64,000 bases of DNA, taken from Marinobacterium mangrovicola (lineage in GTDB: Bacteria > Pseudomonadota > Gammaproteobacteria > Pseudomonadales > Balneatricaceae). The position numbers and the translations under genes were made by a program. The first letter of the stretch is position 1, and every line of letters begins with the position of its first letter. The notes below the pieces were generated by a model that searched no databases, was not told the DNA's origin, and was given only the letters and a program-made list of their open reading frames with translations. Shown here in pieces: positions 42,319 to 52,004 of this stretch. Where the stretch lies: positions 1,605,695-1,669,694 of the forward strand of contig NZ_SMFU01000007.1 of the NCBI RefSeq assembly GCF_004339595.1. The letters are read 5' to 3'.

Positions 42319-44133
42319 TCAGTTGACCTCATGCCAGATGGGCGAGCCCCAGGCACGCTCAACGATCTCCCGCTTAACCTCGTCGGGATATTTCACACCT
42401 TCACGCAGCTCATCGTAGAGAGTCCAGCGTGCGGTGGGCAGCTGCAGAACACGAACGTAGTAATAGGCCTGCTGTGCGGGATCGAAATCCGGATCGGTCC
42501 AGACGCCCATCAGTTCAGGATCACCTTTTTCAGTGTTGAACTCACCGGTTGACAGGTTGATCGGCGCATCAATAGGTTCAACGCTGCCATCCGCCTTGAG
42601 TCGATCACCCGAAGCCACGGCGTTATAGACTTTGTCTTTCATCTCGCCGTTTTCATACCAGCCCTTGATGATCTGAATGCGGTCCAGGTTCGGGCCGATC
42701 GGGTCTTTAAGCGCCCACACCAGAATCTGCGGTGCTTCTTCTCCGGTGTAATCACTGCCCATCGGCACGCCGTTGGCGTAGCCATCGATCACCAGGGTTT
42801 CATAGCTGTCGTAGCTACCGGCAAATCCCTGACCGGCGAAGGCGCGGACCTTCATACGCGGGCCGCTGGTGGCGAAGGTTTCCTTGGCGAGCATGGCATC
42901 CCAGATCGCACCACGGGTGTTAGAGGTCGCCCAGACACCGGTCAGTGCCCCGGGGTTGGCGTCGGCGATCAGCATTTCTCCTTCCAGCATGGAGGTGGCA
43001 CGCACCGCCGCAGTCTGGTCGGCATAGCCGTGGCTACCTACCTTGTAGTTATCCTCTTCGACATTGCTCGGCGTACCGTTATGGTTATCTGTACCGCCAA
43101 CGAAGCCGTATTTGAACGGGTTCACGCCGATCTCGGCATTATATTTGATGCCTCGTCCCAGGCCGTAGCGGACGAAGTTCTCCTTCACGTAGCCACGGCC
43201 GCTGAATCTCTGAATCGAAACCGCATTCTCAAAATCGGCAAACTCGTCATTGGGCCAGAAGTTAGGCACCACCTCGGAGTTACCTTTTACCTGCATCATC
43301 TCGATCAGGGGTTCCATGCTGGCGCGAGTCTCGGCGTATTCCTTACCGATCGGCACACCGGTCAGGCTGGCCTCAGCAAACAGCAGCCCCTTGGACTCGT
43401 TTGAGTTGTGCGGTATCGCAAACACCTTTTTGCCATCGTCACGATGGGTCTGCATCCAGGCCCAGAGCTGTTCGGGATCCGAACCATCACTGGATGAAAA
43501 CGGTATATCGGGCAGGTTGGTATCGCGGAACAGGATATTGCGGTGCTGGTTAGACCCACCCGGGGCTGAGGTCCACTCATAGGCATGAATGGTGGTGAAC
43601 TTACCGGGTTCGTAATGCTTCTGCGTCGCTTCGTAGTTCTGTTTCCAGGTCGACTTGATCGCCTCGATACCCTGGAAAAATTCTGGATGCGGATCGCCCC
43701 CTCCCGCCAAAGGCGCCAACACGTATTTGTTGTAAAGGCCCAGTGCCGTTTCCAGATCCGGGGCCTCACGAAAAGCTACAGCGACGTCATCGTCATACCC
43801 CGCCACTCCCTCATTCATGAGACTGTAGGACTCACCGAGGAACTCGGAATGATCGGTGACTGCAGCAAAATCCAGCGGACGCTTTATCCTGTGCAGACTG
43901 CCGTTAACCATGATCTCCTCACCCTTGGCAAAGCGATAGGCATCATCGGGCGTAAGGCGGTTACCGGCAATGAAAGCATCCATGGACACTCCAGTGTGCA
44001 CATGGGTTTCACCGAAATAGGCTTCTTTAAGAGGATTTTGAGGAGCATCAGCTTCGGAGGCTGACCAAACGGGGGTAATGACTGAAGCGAGAGCAACAAA
44101 AGCGGAGTAACGGGCGATATTTGAAAGTCGCAT
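42319..44133 (-). CDS. DUF3604 family exported protein, PHP-like hydrolase candidate
   Basis: A 604-residue protein with a signal peptide (ARYSAFVALASVITPVWSA) and the DUF3604 domain throughout. His/Asp motifs at regular points, GETHVHTGVSMDA (H44, H46), AAVTDHSEFLGE, FAIPHNSN and VGGTDNHNGTP, resemble the metal-binding pattern of PHP-type phosphoesterases. That homology is inferred from motif order; the family has no established reaction that I know of. Length fits the family. ATG 44133 is preferred because CTGGAG lies 9 bases before it, whereas the ATG at 44142 abuts that site. It is first in a three-gene minus-strand operon with the PPIase and HupE/UreJ proteins. Confidence 0.87.
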   Translation of the reverse strand: MRLSNIARYSAFVALASVITPVWSASEADAPQNPLKEAYFGETHVHTGVSMDAFIAGNRLTPDDAYRFAKGEEIMVNGSLHRIKRPLDFAAVTDHSEFLGESYSLMNEGVAGYDDDVAVAFREAPDLETALGLYNKYVLAPLAGGGDPHPEFFQGIEAIKSTWKQNYEATQKHYEPGKFTTIHAYEWTSAPGGSNQHRNILFRDTNLPDIPFSSSDGSDPEQLWAWMQTHRDDGKKVFAIPHNSNESKGLLFAEASLTGVPIGKEYAETRASMEPLIEMMQVKGNSEVVPNFWPNDEFADFENAVSIQRFSGRGYVKENFVRYGLGRGIKYNAEIGVNPFKYGFVGGTDNHNGTPSNVEEDNYKVGSHGYADQTAAVRATSMLEGEMLIADANPGALTGVWATSNTRGAIWDAMLAKETFATSGPRMKVRAFAGQGFAGSYDSYETLVIDGYANGVPMGSDYTGEEAPQILVWALKDPIGPNLDRIQIIKGWYENGEMKDKVYNAVASGDRLKADGSVEPIDAPINLSTGEFNTEKGDPELMGVWTDPDFDPAQQAYYYVRVLQLPTARWTLYDELREGVKYPDEVKREIVERAWGSPIWHEVN

Positions 44134-44238
44134 GGCATCCATCTCCAGAACGAATTAAGCTCATATTAGATGAATACGATAATTTATCCATGAAAAATAA
44201 GTGACTTTGTCCTACTCACCATTCCGCAGCTCAAAGCC

Positions 44239-44277
44239 AAAAAAGGCTTATCTGCATCTGCACACAAGCCTTTTTTT
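44239..44277. terminator. Bidirectional hairpin upstream of DUF3604 / after rlmL
   Basis: AAAAAAGGCTT (44239-44249) pairs with AAGCCTTTTTTT (44266-44277), with a 16-base loop. On the minus strand it lies 18 bases before... that is, just past the rlmL stop at 44295, and so ends the rlmL transcript before the DUF3604 operon. Confidence 0.85.
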
Positions 44278-44294
44278 AAACGTCTCGCTTTTGC

Positions 44295-46418
44295 CTAGCC
44301 GTGGCGAATTTCAAACACGCAGTGGATACGCGGATTGCGCTTGAAATCCGGGTCCAGCGTCGCCGGTGTGATATCGCGGATGGCGAACGCATCCAGCGCT
44401 TCATAATCAAGACTGAAGCGGCGGTAGTTGTTGGAGAAGATCAGCAGGCCACCAGGGCGCAGCAGCTCCATGGCATCCTTGATCAGACGCACATGATCAC
44501 GCTGCACATCCAGCACATCCTGCATCCGCTTGGAGTTGGAGAAGGTGGGCGGATCCATAAAGATCAGATCGAAACGCTCCTTACGCGGCCGCGACAGCCA
44601 CTTGAAGCAGTCCTCCTGAATCAGAACATGCTTGGCAGGATCCGCACTATTCAGGGCCAGGTTCTGCCGCGCCCACTCCACGTAGGTCGACGACATATCA
44701 ACGCTGGTGGTGCTCTTGGCGCCACCCACCAGGGCGTGAACGCTGGCCGATGCGGTGTAGCAAAACAGGTTCAGCATATCCTTACCCTGGGCCTGCTGCT
44801 GAATCATGCGCCGCACCGGGCGATGATCAAGGAACAGCCCGGAATCGAGATAATCATGCAGGTTTACACGCAGCTTGCAGCCATGCTCCTCAACCGTAAA
44901 GAAGTGACCGATCTCGTCGTGGCGGTTGTACTGATCCGTACCTGACTGACGCTTACGCTGCTTCAGCACCACCTGATCCGGGGTCAGCTCAAATACCTGC
45001 TGCACCACCTTCATCACATCCTGCAGACGCTCAAACGCCTTCACCTTATCAACGCTGGCGGGCGGCGCGTATTCCTGCACCATCACCATGGAATCGTAGC
45101 AGTCCACCGCCACCGAATATTCGGGAATATCGGCGTCGTAGGCGCGAAAACAGGTGATCCCCTCTTTCTTGCGCCAGCGCGCCATCTGCTTGAGGTTCTT
45201 GCGCAGACGGTTTTCGAACATCTGCGCCTGATCGGACAGCTTGTGGGCTTCAGTCTCGACAGCCTCTTCACGCTGATGCACCTGGAACATCAGAAGCTGG
45301 CTCGGGATAGCACCGTTGAACATACGGTACTGCTTGTCCGCGCGCAGTTTCATCACCTTGCACAGCTCAGGATTACCGGTGAAAACACCAACTCGCCAGT
45401 TAACAAAGTGTGCCCGCAACAGCTGACCGAACAAGCGATAGAGGAACATCAGCTCAGACTCTTCACCGAGACGCTCACCGTAAGGCGGGTTGGTAATCAC
45501 CAGACCCGGCTCGACTCCCTGAGGCTGCTTGAGGCCTGCGAGCTCCTGCTGACGGAAGCTGATAAAGCGATCCACACCCGCCTGGCGGGCATTATGCTTC
45601 GCCTTGTTGAGCACCTTGTCATCGGCATCAAAACCAAACGCCCGGACAGAGCAGCCTTCAAGACCGGCGGCACGACGCTGCTCGGCCTCGGCGACGAGCT
45701 GCTGCCAGAGCGCGGACTGATGACCGGGCCAGTAACTGAAGCCAAACTGCTTGCGCAGCAGGCCAGGCGCGGTATCGGTAGCCATCAACAGCGCTTCGAC
45801 CAATAAGGTACCGGAACCACACATGGGATCGAGCACAGGCGTGCCCTCGCCCATCTCCGACCAGCCGGCACGGATCAACACCGCTGCTGCCAGGTTCTCC
45901 TTCATCGGTGCTTCACCCGCCTGCTGACGGTAACCGCGGCGATGCAGGCTATCACCGGACAAATCCAGCGCCACACTGGCCTTGCCTTTAGCCAGGTGTA
46001 CGTTCACCCGCAGATCCGGCCCGTTGCGCTCTACCGAGGGACGCTTGCCGGTGGCAGCACGCACCTGGTCGACCACCGCATCCTTGACCTTGAGCGCGCC
46101 AAAATGAGTGTTATTAATCGAGTTACTCTTACCGCTGAAGTCCACACAGAAAGTGCCTGAGGGACGCAGGTGCTCAAGCCAGTCGATCTGCTGCACCAGA
46201 GTGTAAAGCTGGTCGGCGGTCTCTACCTCAGCCTCGCAGAGCTGCAGCAGAACGCGGTTTGCCAGGCGCGACCAGAGACAAATGCGGTACGCGATATCAA
46301 GCTCGCCTTCGGCATATACACCAGCAACCGTTTGCTTGACGCTTTCGGCGCCCAAGGCAGACAGTTCCTGCTCCAGCAACTGTTCAATTCCTTTGGGGCA
46401 GGTAACGAAAAATCTCAT
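44295..46418 (-). CDS. rlmL: Bifunctional 23S rRNA methyltransferase RlmL/RlmK
   Basis: A 707-residue fusion enzyme. Order: an N-terminal THUMP domain (~45-160), the RlmL methyltransferase that makes m2G2445 (VLDPMCGSGTLLVEALLM near 200; catalytic ITNPPYGERLG), then the RlmK methyltransferase that makes m7G2069 (MLNLFCYTASASVHAL; FDLIFMDPPTFSNSKRM). Both catalytic motifs are intact and the length equals E. coli RlmKL (~702). It acts on the large ribosomal subunit precursor. It is single-gene, with a terminator after it and rmf diverging upstream. Confidence 0.96.
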   Translation of the reverse strand: MRFFVTCPKGIEQLLEQELSALGAESVKQTVAGVYAEGELDIAYRICLWSRLANRVLLQLCEAEVETADQLYTLVQQIDWLEHLRPSGTFCVDFSGKSNSINNTHFGALKVKDAVVDQVRAATGKRPSVERNGPDLRVNVHLAKGKASVALDLSGDSLHRRGYRQQAGEAPMKENLAAAVLIRAGWSEMGEGTPVLDPMCGSGTLLVEALLMATDTAPGLLRKQFGFSYWPGHQSALWQQLVAEAEQRRAAGLEGCSVRAFGFDADDKVLNKAKHNARQAGVDRFISFRQQELAGLKQPQGVEPGLVITNPPYGERLGEESELMFLYRLFGQLLRAHFVNWRVGVFTGNPELCKVMKLRADKQYRMFNGAIPSQLLMFQVHQREEAVETEAHKLSDQAQMFENRLRKNLKQMARWRKKEGITCFRAYDADIPEYSVAVDCYDSMVMVQEYAPPASVDKVKAFERLQDVMKVVQQVFELTPDQVVLKQRKRQSGTDQYNRHDEIGHFFTVEEHGCKLRVNLHDYLDSGLFLDHRPVRRMIQQQAQGKDMLNLFCYTASASVHALVGGAKSTTSVDMSSTYVEWARQNLALNSADPAKHVLIQEDCFKWLSRPRKERFDLIFMDPPTFSNSKRMQDVLDVQRDHVRLIKDAMELLRPGGLLIFSNNYRRFSLDYEALDAFAIRDITPATLDPDFKRNPRIHCVFEIRHG

Positions 46419-46724
46419 TTCAGACAGGGCTCCAGCGTAGGCAATTCAGCTTAGATTCAGTTTTTTGGCCAGGTGAAATATTTTCACGGCACGGAACTAA
46501 ATTTCAGACAGGTTACAAGTTTTTGAATTTAAAGTTATTTTGCAACTGCGTCATAAGTCCCGCTATCAGAAATTTATTACAAATAGGTATTTTAAATTAC
46601 ACCTGAATGTGACGTTCGGGATATGAATGAGTTCGAGGCGACAGCGGTTAGTCGTCTCAAGCGTCAAGCGCGGCGGTATTCCCCGCCGCGCCACTTCGAA
46701 GAATAGAACAATGCGAGGCGCAAT
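46419..46724. other. Divergent leader region of rlmL and rmf
   Basis: 306 bases. The half near rlmL is AT-rich and likely holds both promoters. The half near rmf contains two consecutive hairpins (46635-46658 and 46668-46691). No additional gene is seen. Confidence 0.6.
46635..46691 (+). promoter_or_regulatory. Two stable hairpins in the rmf 5' leader
   Basis: GAGGCGAC pairs with GTCGTCTC (46635-46658, one G-T pair). GCGCGGCGG then pairs perfectly with CCGCCGCGC (46668-46676, 46683-46691) over a 6-base loop. The second ends 33 bases before the rmf start codon and leaves the ribosome site free. It may protect the long-lived rmf message from decay. Confidence 0.6.
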
Positions 46725-46931
46725 ATGAAAAAACAGAAACGGGATCGTACCTCAACTCTGTTCAACCGCGGTTTTCAGGCCGGTCTCTGTGGCAAGTCCC
46801 AGAACGAGTGTCCGGTTCAAGCAACGGAGCTCAGAAGCCACTGGATGAGTGGTTGGCGTGAAGGACGCGAGGCACACTGGAGCGGAATGTCCGGCGTTTC
46901 TGCAATACAGGCAAATCCATCATTTCATTAA
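46725..46931 (+). CDS. rmf: Ribosome modulation factor
   Basis: A 68-residue basic protein with the diagnostic Rmf core FNRGFQAGLCGKSQNECP and a C-terminal WMSGWREGREAHW. Rmf binds the 30S near the anti-Shine-Dalgarno and helps form inactive 100S dimers in stationary phase. The ribosome site GCGAGGCG sits before the ATG. It is single-gene with a leader carrying two strong hairpins. Length is slightly above the ~55-residue E. coli protein because of the C-terminal tail (SAIQANPSFH). Confidence 0.95.
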   Translation: MKKQKRDRTSTLFNRGFQAGLCGKSQNECPVQATELRSHWMSGWREGREAHWSGMSGVSAIQANPSFH

Positions 46932-47006
46932 CCGATTAACAGCTAACGACGCTTTATTACCGCCGGTGCGTTAAACCCCACCCTATCGTTCCGGCTCCGA
47001 TGCTGT

Positions 47007-48041
47007 TCAGCGCCCTGCGCTGTTCAGCATCGCGATCTCCCGAACAGCATCACGAATCAGCGACGGGCCACGATAGATAAAACCGGTATAGATCTGTACC
47101 AGGCTTGCACCCGCTTCGATCTTCTCAGCCGCATCAAACCCTTCGCAGATACCACCGACACCGATGATTGGCAGGGCACCGCCCAACTCTTTAGACAGGG
47201 TTCTGATCGCCTGGTTAGAGAATTGACGCACCGGCTCACCACTCAGTCCGCCAGCTTCTTGCGCCAGCGGTGAGCTCTCAACACCGTCACGGGAAAGCGT
47301 GGTATTGGTCGCGATAACCGCATCCATCTCGTAAGTTTTCAGCGAGCCGGCCACCAGGCCGAACTCTTCTTCGCTCATATCCGGTGCAATTTTCACCGCG
47401 ATCGGCACATAGCGACCATGCACACGCGCCAGTCGCGCCTGCTCAGTCTTCAGCGCATCCAGCAGACTATTCAGCGATTCACCGAACTGCAGGGTACGCA
47501 ACCCCGGCGTATTCGGTGAGGAAACATTCACTGTGATATAGCTGGCACGGTCGTACACCTTACGCAGGCACAACAAATAATCGTCGTTGGCCTTATTGTT
47601 CGGCGTGTCCTTGTTCTTGCCGATGTTGATGCCGAGCACGCCCTTGTAGCGACTCCTATCCAGGTTCGCCAGCAACTGATCGACGCCGTCATTGTTGAAG
47701 CCCATACGATTGATAATCGCACGCTGCTCCGGCAGACGGAAAAGACGTGGCTTGGGGTTACCCGGCTGCGCTCTCGGCGTGACCGTTCCCACCTCAATAA
47801 AGCCAAAACCGAGTGCTGCCAGACCATCAACAGCGGAGCCGTTTTTGTCGAGCCCTGCGGCCAGGCCTACCGGATTAGGAAACCTGATGCCCATGACTTC
47901 TACGGGATTGGAGTGATCCGCTGACCGGAGCATACGATCAAGCCCCAGTGACGAGCACAGCGACAAGCTGCCAAGAGCCAGATCATGAGCCTTTTCGGCG
48001 TCCAGTTTAAACATCAGTGCGCGAGCCAGGTCGTAGAGCAT
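47007..48041 (-). CDS. pyrD: Dihydroorotate dehydrogenase, quinone-dependent (class 2)
   Basis: A 344-residue membrane-associated flavoenzyme for the fourth step of pyrimidine synthesis. The N-terminal amphipathic extension ([24 protein letters not shown]) that binds membrane quinone is present. FMN/active-site blocks are [32 protein letters not shown], the catalytic Ser region [13 protein letters not shown] and IIGVGGI. All match class 2 enzymes. It is single-gene on the minus strand. Confidence 0.96.
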   Translation of the reverse strand: MLYDLARALMFKLDAEKAHDLALGSLSLCSSLGLDRMLRSADHSNPVEVMGIRFPNPVGLAAGLDKNGSAVDGLAALGFGFIEVGTVTPRAQPGNPKPRLFRLPEQRAIINRMGFNNDGVDQLLANLDRSRYKGVLGINIGKNKDTPNNKANDDYLLCLRKVYDRASYITVNVSSPNTPGLRTLQFGESLNSLLDALKTEQARLARVHGRYVPIAVKIAPDMSEEEFGLVAGSLKTYEMDAVIATNTTLSRDGVESSPLAQEAGGLSGEPVRQFSNQAIRTLSKELGGALPIIGVGGICEGFDAAEKIEAGASLVQIYTGFIYRGPSLIRDAVREIAMLNSAGR

Positions 48042-48166
48042 GGTTCCTCATCAGGCACAAAAAAATGATTGGGCATTATAACGGTCTACCGCCGACTTGA
48101 CACCTCAACCGTCACTCCTTCATCCACAGAGCAGCCGGGAGAATGTCGCTTGCTAAGCGGTATAGA

Positions 48167-48385
48167 TCAGAGACGGGAAATATCCTGCAGACGACCCTCC
48201 GGCGAATAACGGATACGGAAGCTGCCGCGAATCCCCTCACGGGTCACAAAACGGGTGAGCGAAGCGGCGGGGAAACGCACCCTGCGACCATCTCGGGCCC
48301 GGGCAACGACATCGCGCACCTCTCCGCGATACATCCGTTCAAACTCTTTGTCACTTATATTCAGATCAACAATCAGTTCATTCAT
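48167..48385 (-). CDS. DUF2835 family protein
   Basis: A 72-residue small basic protein of the DUF2835 family: MNELIVDLNISDKEFERMYRG, VRDVVARARDGRRVRFPAASL and GIRGSFRIRYS. Homologues are short single-domain proteins in gammaproteobacteria with no assigned function; the fold looks beta-rich. ATG 48385 matches the family N-terminus; the longer upstream frame is unsupported. It is divergent from batD. Confidence 0.88.
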   Translation of the reverse strand: MNELIVDLNISDKEFERMYRGEVRDVVARARDGRRVRFPAASLTRFVTREGIRGSFRIRYSPEGRLQDISRL

Positions 48386-48508
48386 TGCTGTTTTTGGCTC
48401 ATCAACAGGCACTAATACGGCGTCTGCTCTTTCATACAGTTGCTATGCATTTTACCTTAACTGATAATGAATTAGAGGTGATGAGTCCAAACCTGTCCGG
48501 ATTAGTTA

Positions 48509-50164
48509 ATGCATCGATTGCTAGCTGCGCTGTTACTGCTGGGAACCGCGACAACCGCATTTGCGGAGGCCGAAGCGACGCTGGACCGGACCGACATCAC
48601 AGCGCTGGACAACCTGACACTGACACTTGAGGTCGACGACCAGGTTGATAACCGCCCGGACTTCTCTCCGCTGCATCGTGATTTCCGAATTTTAGGCAGT
48701 AAACGCACGCTAATCGCCAGCCACAGCAGTTCAGGGCGAGAAGTCAGTACGCGCTGGCAGATCACCCTGCGCCCGCGCAGCACCGGCACACTGGAGATCC
48801 CCAGACTTTTATTAGCCAACCAGCAGACCCAACCGATCGCGATCAGGGTGGCTGAAGTCAGCCCCGCCATGGCCGGACAGCCTGGCGCCTCTACCTTTTT
48901 TGACAGTAGCCTGGACAGCCGTGATGTCTATCTTAACGGTCAGCTGCTCTACACCGCCCGGATCTACCACCGCGACCCGCTGCCGCAGAATGCTCGCCTT
49001 ATCGCACCGTCAGCCGGCAACAGCGAGGTCCATGAACTGGGCGAACGTCAGCATTACAGCGGTGAATTTCGCGGCTCCAGCTACCAGATCACCGAACAGC
49101 AGTATGCGATCTTTCCATCGGAAACCGGTCCTCTGATTATCGATGGGCCGCGGCTGCAGCTGCCGCGCACCGCAGAGCGAGATCTGATGGAGCTGCAGGG
49201 GGAAACGCTGGAGGTAGAAGTACTGGAACCCGCCCACCGCAGCACTCAGGGCACCTGGCTGCCAGCGCAGAATCTCAGCCTTGAAGAGAGCTGGAGCCCA
49301 CCGCAAAACCTTCGACCCGGCGGACGCTTTACCCGGGAATTAACACTAACGGTGACCGGCATGCCGGCCGGAAGCCTGCCACAACTGGTCTCTACTGACA
49401 GTGACGACTCCTACATCGAAATTCAGAATGTAAGCCTGACCGAGTCCGCCTCGCAGTTTGGCCTGGTGAGCACCCGCAAGGAAACCGTCAGCATTGAGCC
49501 CCTGGGCAGCGGTGATTTCAGTCTCCCGCCCATCGATCTTCACTGGTGGGATGTGGGCCTGGACCGGGCCAGGCATGCCGCCCTTCCCGCCCGCCGCTTT
49601 CATGTTGAAGCGCCACCACTGGTCGACTCTGCCGCTGCAGGTCTGGGATCGCTCAACGCAAATCCATTGAGCGGCCCTCGTCTTTACCTCCTGATCGGGC
49701 TGTTAACCCTGCTCAGCATCATCAGTTCACTGGGCTGGCTTTACACCTGGTCAAAGCTGAAGAAACACCAGGCCGACAACAGCGCCGAGGAGAAAGAGGA
49801 AGAGATCCGCCGCCAGCGCAAGCTGCTGCTGGCCAACGACCGGGCTGAGCGCAATACCTTTCAGGCGCTGGCGATCGCCTGCCAGCAGAACAACGCCTCA
49901 CTGGCCAAGGCGCGGCTGACCGAATGGGCGCAGAACTTCTGGCCCGAGCGCCATATCGACAGCCTGGAAGATATCGGTGATGCTGCACGCAACCAGACCC
50001 TCGATTACCTGATCCTGGACCTGGAACAGCAGCTGCATGACGACGCCAGCTTCTGGCAGGGCGACCTGCTGATGCAGGCGATCGATGCCCTGCGTCGGCG
50101 GCGCCAACACCACCAGGAAGCACCTGCTCAAGCCAGCGACGCATCATTCCTGCAGGCCTCCTGA
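48509..50164 (+). CDS. BatD/BAM family protein, stand-alone
   Basis: A 551-residue protein with a signal peptide (LLAALLLLGTATTAFA) and a large periplasmic beta-rich region of the BatD (oxygen tolerance, DUF11/BAM-like) type. A membrane helix (LYLLIGLLTLLSIISSLGWLY, ~395-415) and a cytoplasmic charged coil follow. BatD normally accompanies MoxR, DUF58 and the VWA proteins BatA/BatB. Here no batA or batB is nearby, and the moxR-DUF58 pair is 14 kb away. It is followed by a K+ channel gene after 24 bases. Its role is not defined beyond envelope stress tolerance. Confidence 0.83.
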   Translation: MHRLLAALLLLGTATTAFAEAEATLDRTDITALDNLTLTLEVDDQVDNRPDFSPLHRDFRILGSKRTLIASHSSSGREVSTRWQITLRPRSTGTLEIPRLLLANQQTQPIAIRVAEVSPAMAGQPGASTFFDSSLDSRDVYLNGQLLYTARIYHRDPLPQNARLIAPSAGNSEVHELGERQHYSGEFRGSSYQITEQQYAIFPSETGPLIIDGPRLQLPRTAERDLMELQGETLEVEVLEPAHRSTQGTWLPAQNLSLEESWSPPQNLRPGGRFTRELTLTVTGMPAGSLPQLVSTDSDDSYIEIQNVSLTESASQFGLVSTRKETVSIEPLGSGDFSLPPIDLHWWDVGLDRARHAALPARRFHVEAPPLVDSAAAGLGSLNANPLSGPRLYLLIGLLTLLSIISSLGWLYTWSKLKKHQADNSAEEKEEEIRRQRKLLLANDRAERNTFQALAIACQQNNASLAKARLTEWAQNFWPERHIDSLEDIGDAARNQTLDYLILDLEQQLHDDASFWQGDLLMQAIDALRRRRQHHQEAPAQASDASFLQAS

Positions 50165-50188
50165 CACCCAGAATTGGATTCTTGTGCC

Positions 50189-51070
50189 ATGAACGACCGC
50201 TATCGCCAACACAACCGATTGATGCATACGATAGGACTTGGTGGCGTCGACAAGGTGGAAAACGCCCGCGCTCAGCGCTGGGGCAAACGCCTGGAATGGC
50301 CCATGCTGGCCCTGGTGTTCTGGATCATTCTGGACTGGTATCTGAAAGCCAAGGGCATGGGGTCACCCCAGCTGACCCTGCTGACTGACTGGTTTACCTG
50401 GGCCTGCTTCACCACCGAGATGGCCATTATGCTGTCTCTGGTCGACGACCGGCGAAGACACCTGCGCCGAAACTGGCTTAACCTGGTGATCATTGTGACC
50501 GGCATTCCGGTACTGATGGGAGCAGACTTTTTCTATACAGGCATGCTCAGGGGTCTGAGACTGCTTATCATGGTCAGCATCCTGCTGAAAATATCCCAGG
50601 ATCTGCGGCTGATACTGGCACGCCACCAGCTTGGCAAAACCATGGGTATCGCTTTCCTGTTTCTGGTGCTGTCCGGCTTCCTGATATCCGGTATCGACCC
50701 GGCGTTCAATGGTCCACTGGATGGTATCTGGTGGGCCTGGGTCACCATGACCACTGTGGGCTATGGCGACCTTGTACCCTCTACCACCGAGGGGCGCTTG
50801 TTCGGCATGGTGCTGATCTTGCTGGGCCTGGGTCTTTTTTCCATGCTGACCGCCAGTTTCTCGGTGTTTTTCATCGAGCGCGACGAGCAGGAGATGGTCG
50901 AGAAGGAGGATCAGAACATCAAGCGGATCAACCAGCTTGAGGCCCGACTGGACCGTATCGAACATCACCTGGCCCGCGCCGTTACCACTCTGGAACGTCT
51001 GGAGGCGCTGGAGGCAAGGGAGCGAGCTCCCAAAAGCGAGCCTCCCGCTAAGCCTTCAAAACCTGAGTAA
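50189..51070 (+). CDS. Two-pore-helix type potassium channel with coiled-coil tail
   Basis: A 293-residue membrane protein. Several N-terminal helices (a reduced voltage-sensor-like region) precede the pore: WAWVTMTTVGYGDLVPST, whose TVGYGD is the K+ selectivity filter. A final helix (GMVLILLGLGLFSMLTASFSVFFI) and a C-terminal coiled coil (INQLEARLDRIEHHLARAV) probably form the tetramer. Arg residues in the LRGLRLLIM segment suggest a voltage sensor. The start ATG 50189 is favoured over TTG at 50174. It lies 24 bases after batD and its end overlaps the convergent YfcH-like gene. Confidence 0.88.
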   Translation: MNDRYRQHNRLMHTIGLGGVDKVENARAQRWGKRLEWPMLALVFWIILDWYLKAKGMGSPQLTLLTDWFTWACFTTEMAIMLSLVDDRRRHLRRNWLNLVIIVTGIPVLMGADFFYTGMLRGLRLLIMVSILLKISQDLRLILARHQLGKTMGIAFLFLVLSGFLISGIDPAFNGPLDGIWWAWVTMTTVGYGDLVPSTTEGRLFGMVLILLGLGLFSMLTASFSVFFIERDEQEMVEKEDQNIKRINQLEARLDRIEHHLARAVTTLERLEALEARERAPKSEPPAKPSKPE

Positions 51071-51932
51071 GCGCTGGCTTCAGGTCGGTGTAGCGAAAGC
51101 TGTAGCCACTCTGCATCAACTTGGTCGGCACGACGCGCTGCCCCTTCACCACCAGATCCGCCGCCTCACCCATCATCAGCTGCATCACCGGCGTCGGCAC
51201 CCTGAAAATACAGGGCCGCCCCAGCACCGAGGCCAGGGTTTTGCTGAAGCTTTCGTTAGTCTCGGGCCTGGGTGCGGTCAGGTTGAACGGACCTTCCAGG
51301 GTTTCGTGATCAACCAGGTGCAGAATGGCGGCCACCTCATCATCGATATGAATCCAGGACATCCACTGCCGACCACTGCCTATGGGGCCGCCGAGACCAA
51401 AACGAAAAGGTGGCAGCATTTTGCTCAGCGCACCGCCCTTGCCTAACACCACACCGGTGCGGATTAAACAGACCCGCACACCCTGCTCTTTTGCCTTGAG
51501 CGCTTCCGCCTCCCAATCGGCGCAGAGCTGATGGGCAAAGTCGACCTTCGGAGCGGCCTCCTCATCCAGCTCCAGATCGCCCTGGCTGCCGTAAAAACCT
51601 ATCGCAGACCCGCTCACCAAAACCTTGGGCCGAGCCTCGAGGCCAGCCATCCAGCGCACTAACTGCTCTGTGGTGTTAAGGCGACTCTCGCGCAGAAGCG
51701 CCTTGCGCTTATCGCTCCAGCGCTTGTCAGCGATAGGCGCGCCGGCCAGATTAACCACCGCATCCACCGGGCCGGAGATCTGATCCAGCTCGGCATAAAG
51801 ACCCACCCTGGCATCCAGTTCAGCGGATTCCGGCCGCCTGCTGAGTACCACCACATCGTCACCCCGTGCCAGCAGTGCCGCCACAAGACGACGCCCAATA
51901 AATCCGGTACCGCCGGTGATCAGGACTCGCAT
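51048..51932 (-). CDS. TIGR01777 / YfcH-type NAD-dependent epimerase
   Basis: A 294-residue short-chain dehydrogenase-type protein. The N-terminal NAD motif is ITGGTGFIGRRLVAALL, VNLAGAPIADKRWSDKRK is the family signature, and a C-terminal DUF1731 segment (MLMGEAADLVVKGQRVVPTKL-like) follows. The family is widespread and probably acts on a nucleotide-sugar or related metabolite, but no substrate is established. It overlaps the K+ channel gene tail-to-tail by 23 bases. Confidence 0.9.
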   Translation of the reverse strand: MRVLITGGTGFIGRRLVAALLARGDDVVVLSRRPESAELDARVGLYAELDQISGPVDAVVNLAGAPIADKRWSDKRKALLRESRLNTTEQLVRWMAGLEARPKVLVSGSAIGFYGSQGDLELDEEAAPKVDFAHQLCADWEAEALKAKEQGVRVCLIRTGVVLGKGGALSKMLPPFRFGLGGPIGSGRQWMSWIHIDDEVAAILHLVDHETLEGPFNLTAPRPETNESFSKTLASVLGRPCIFRVPTPVMQLMMGEAADLVVKGQRVVPTKLMQSGYSFRYTDLKPALTQVLKA

Positions 51933-52004
51933 GATTATTCTCCCCTGTGGGTTTCCGGTATATTGCTACGTTCGACCGTATACCCTTGGTTCACCGTACA
52001 GGAC

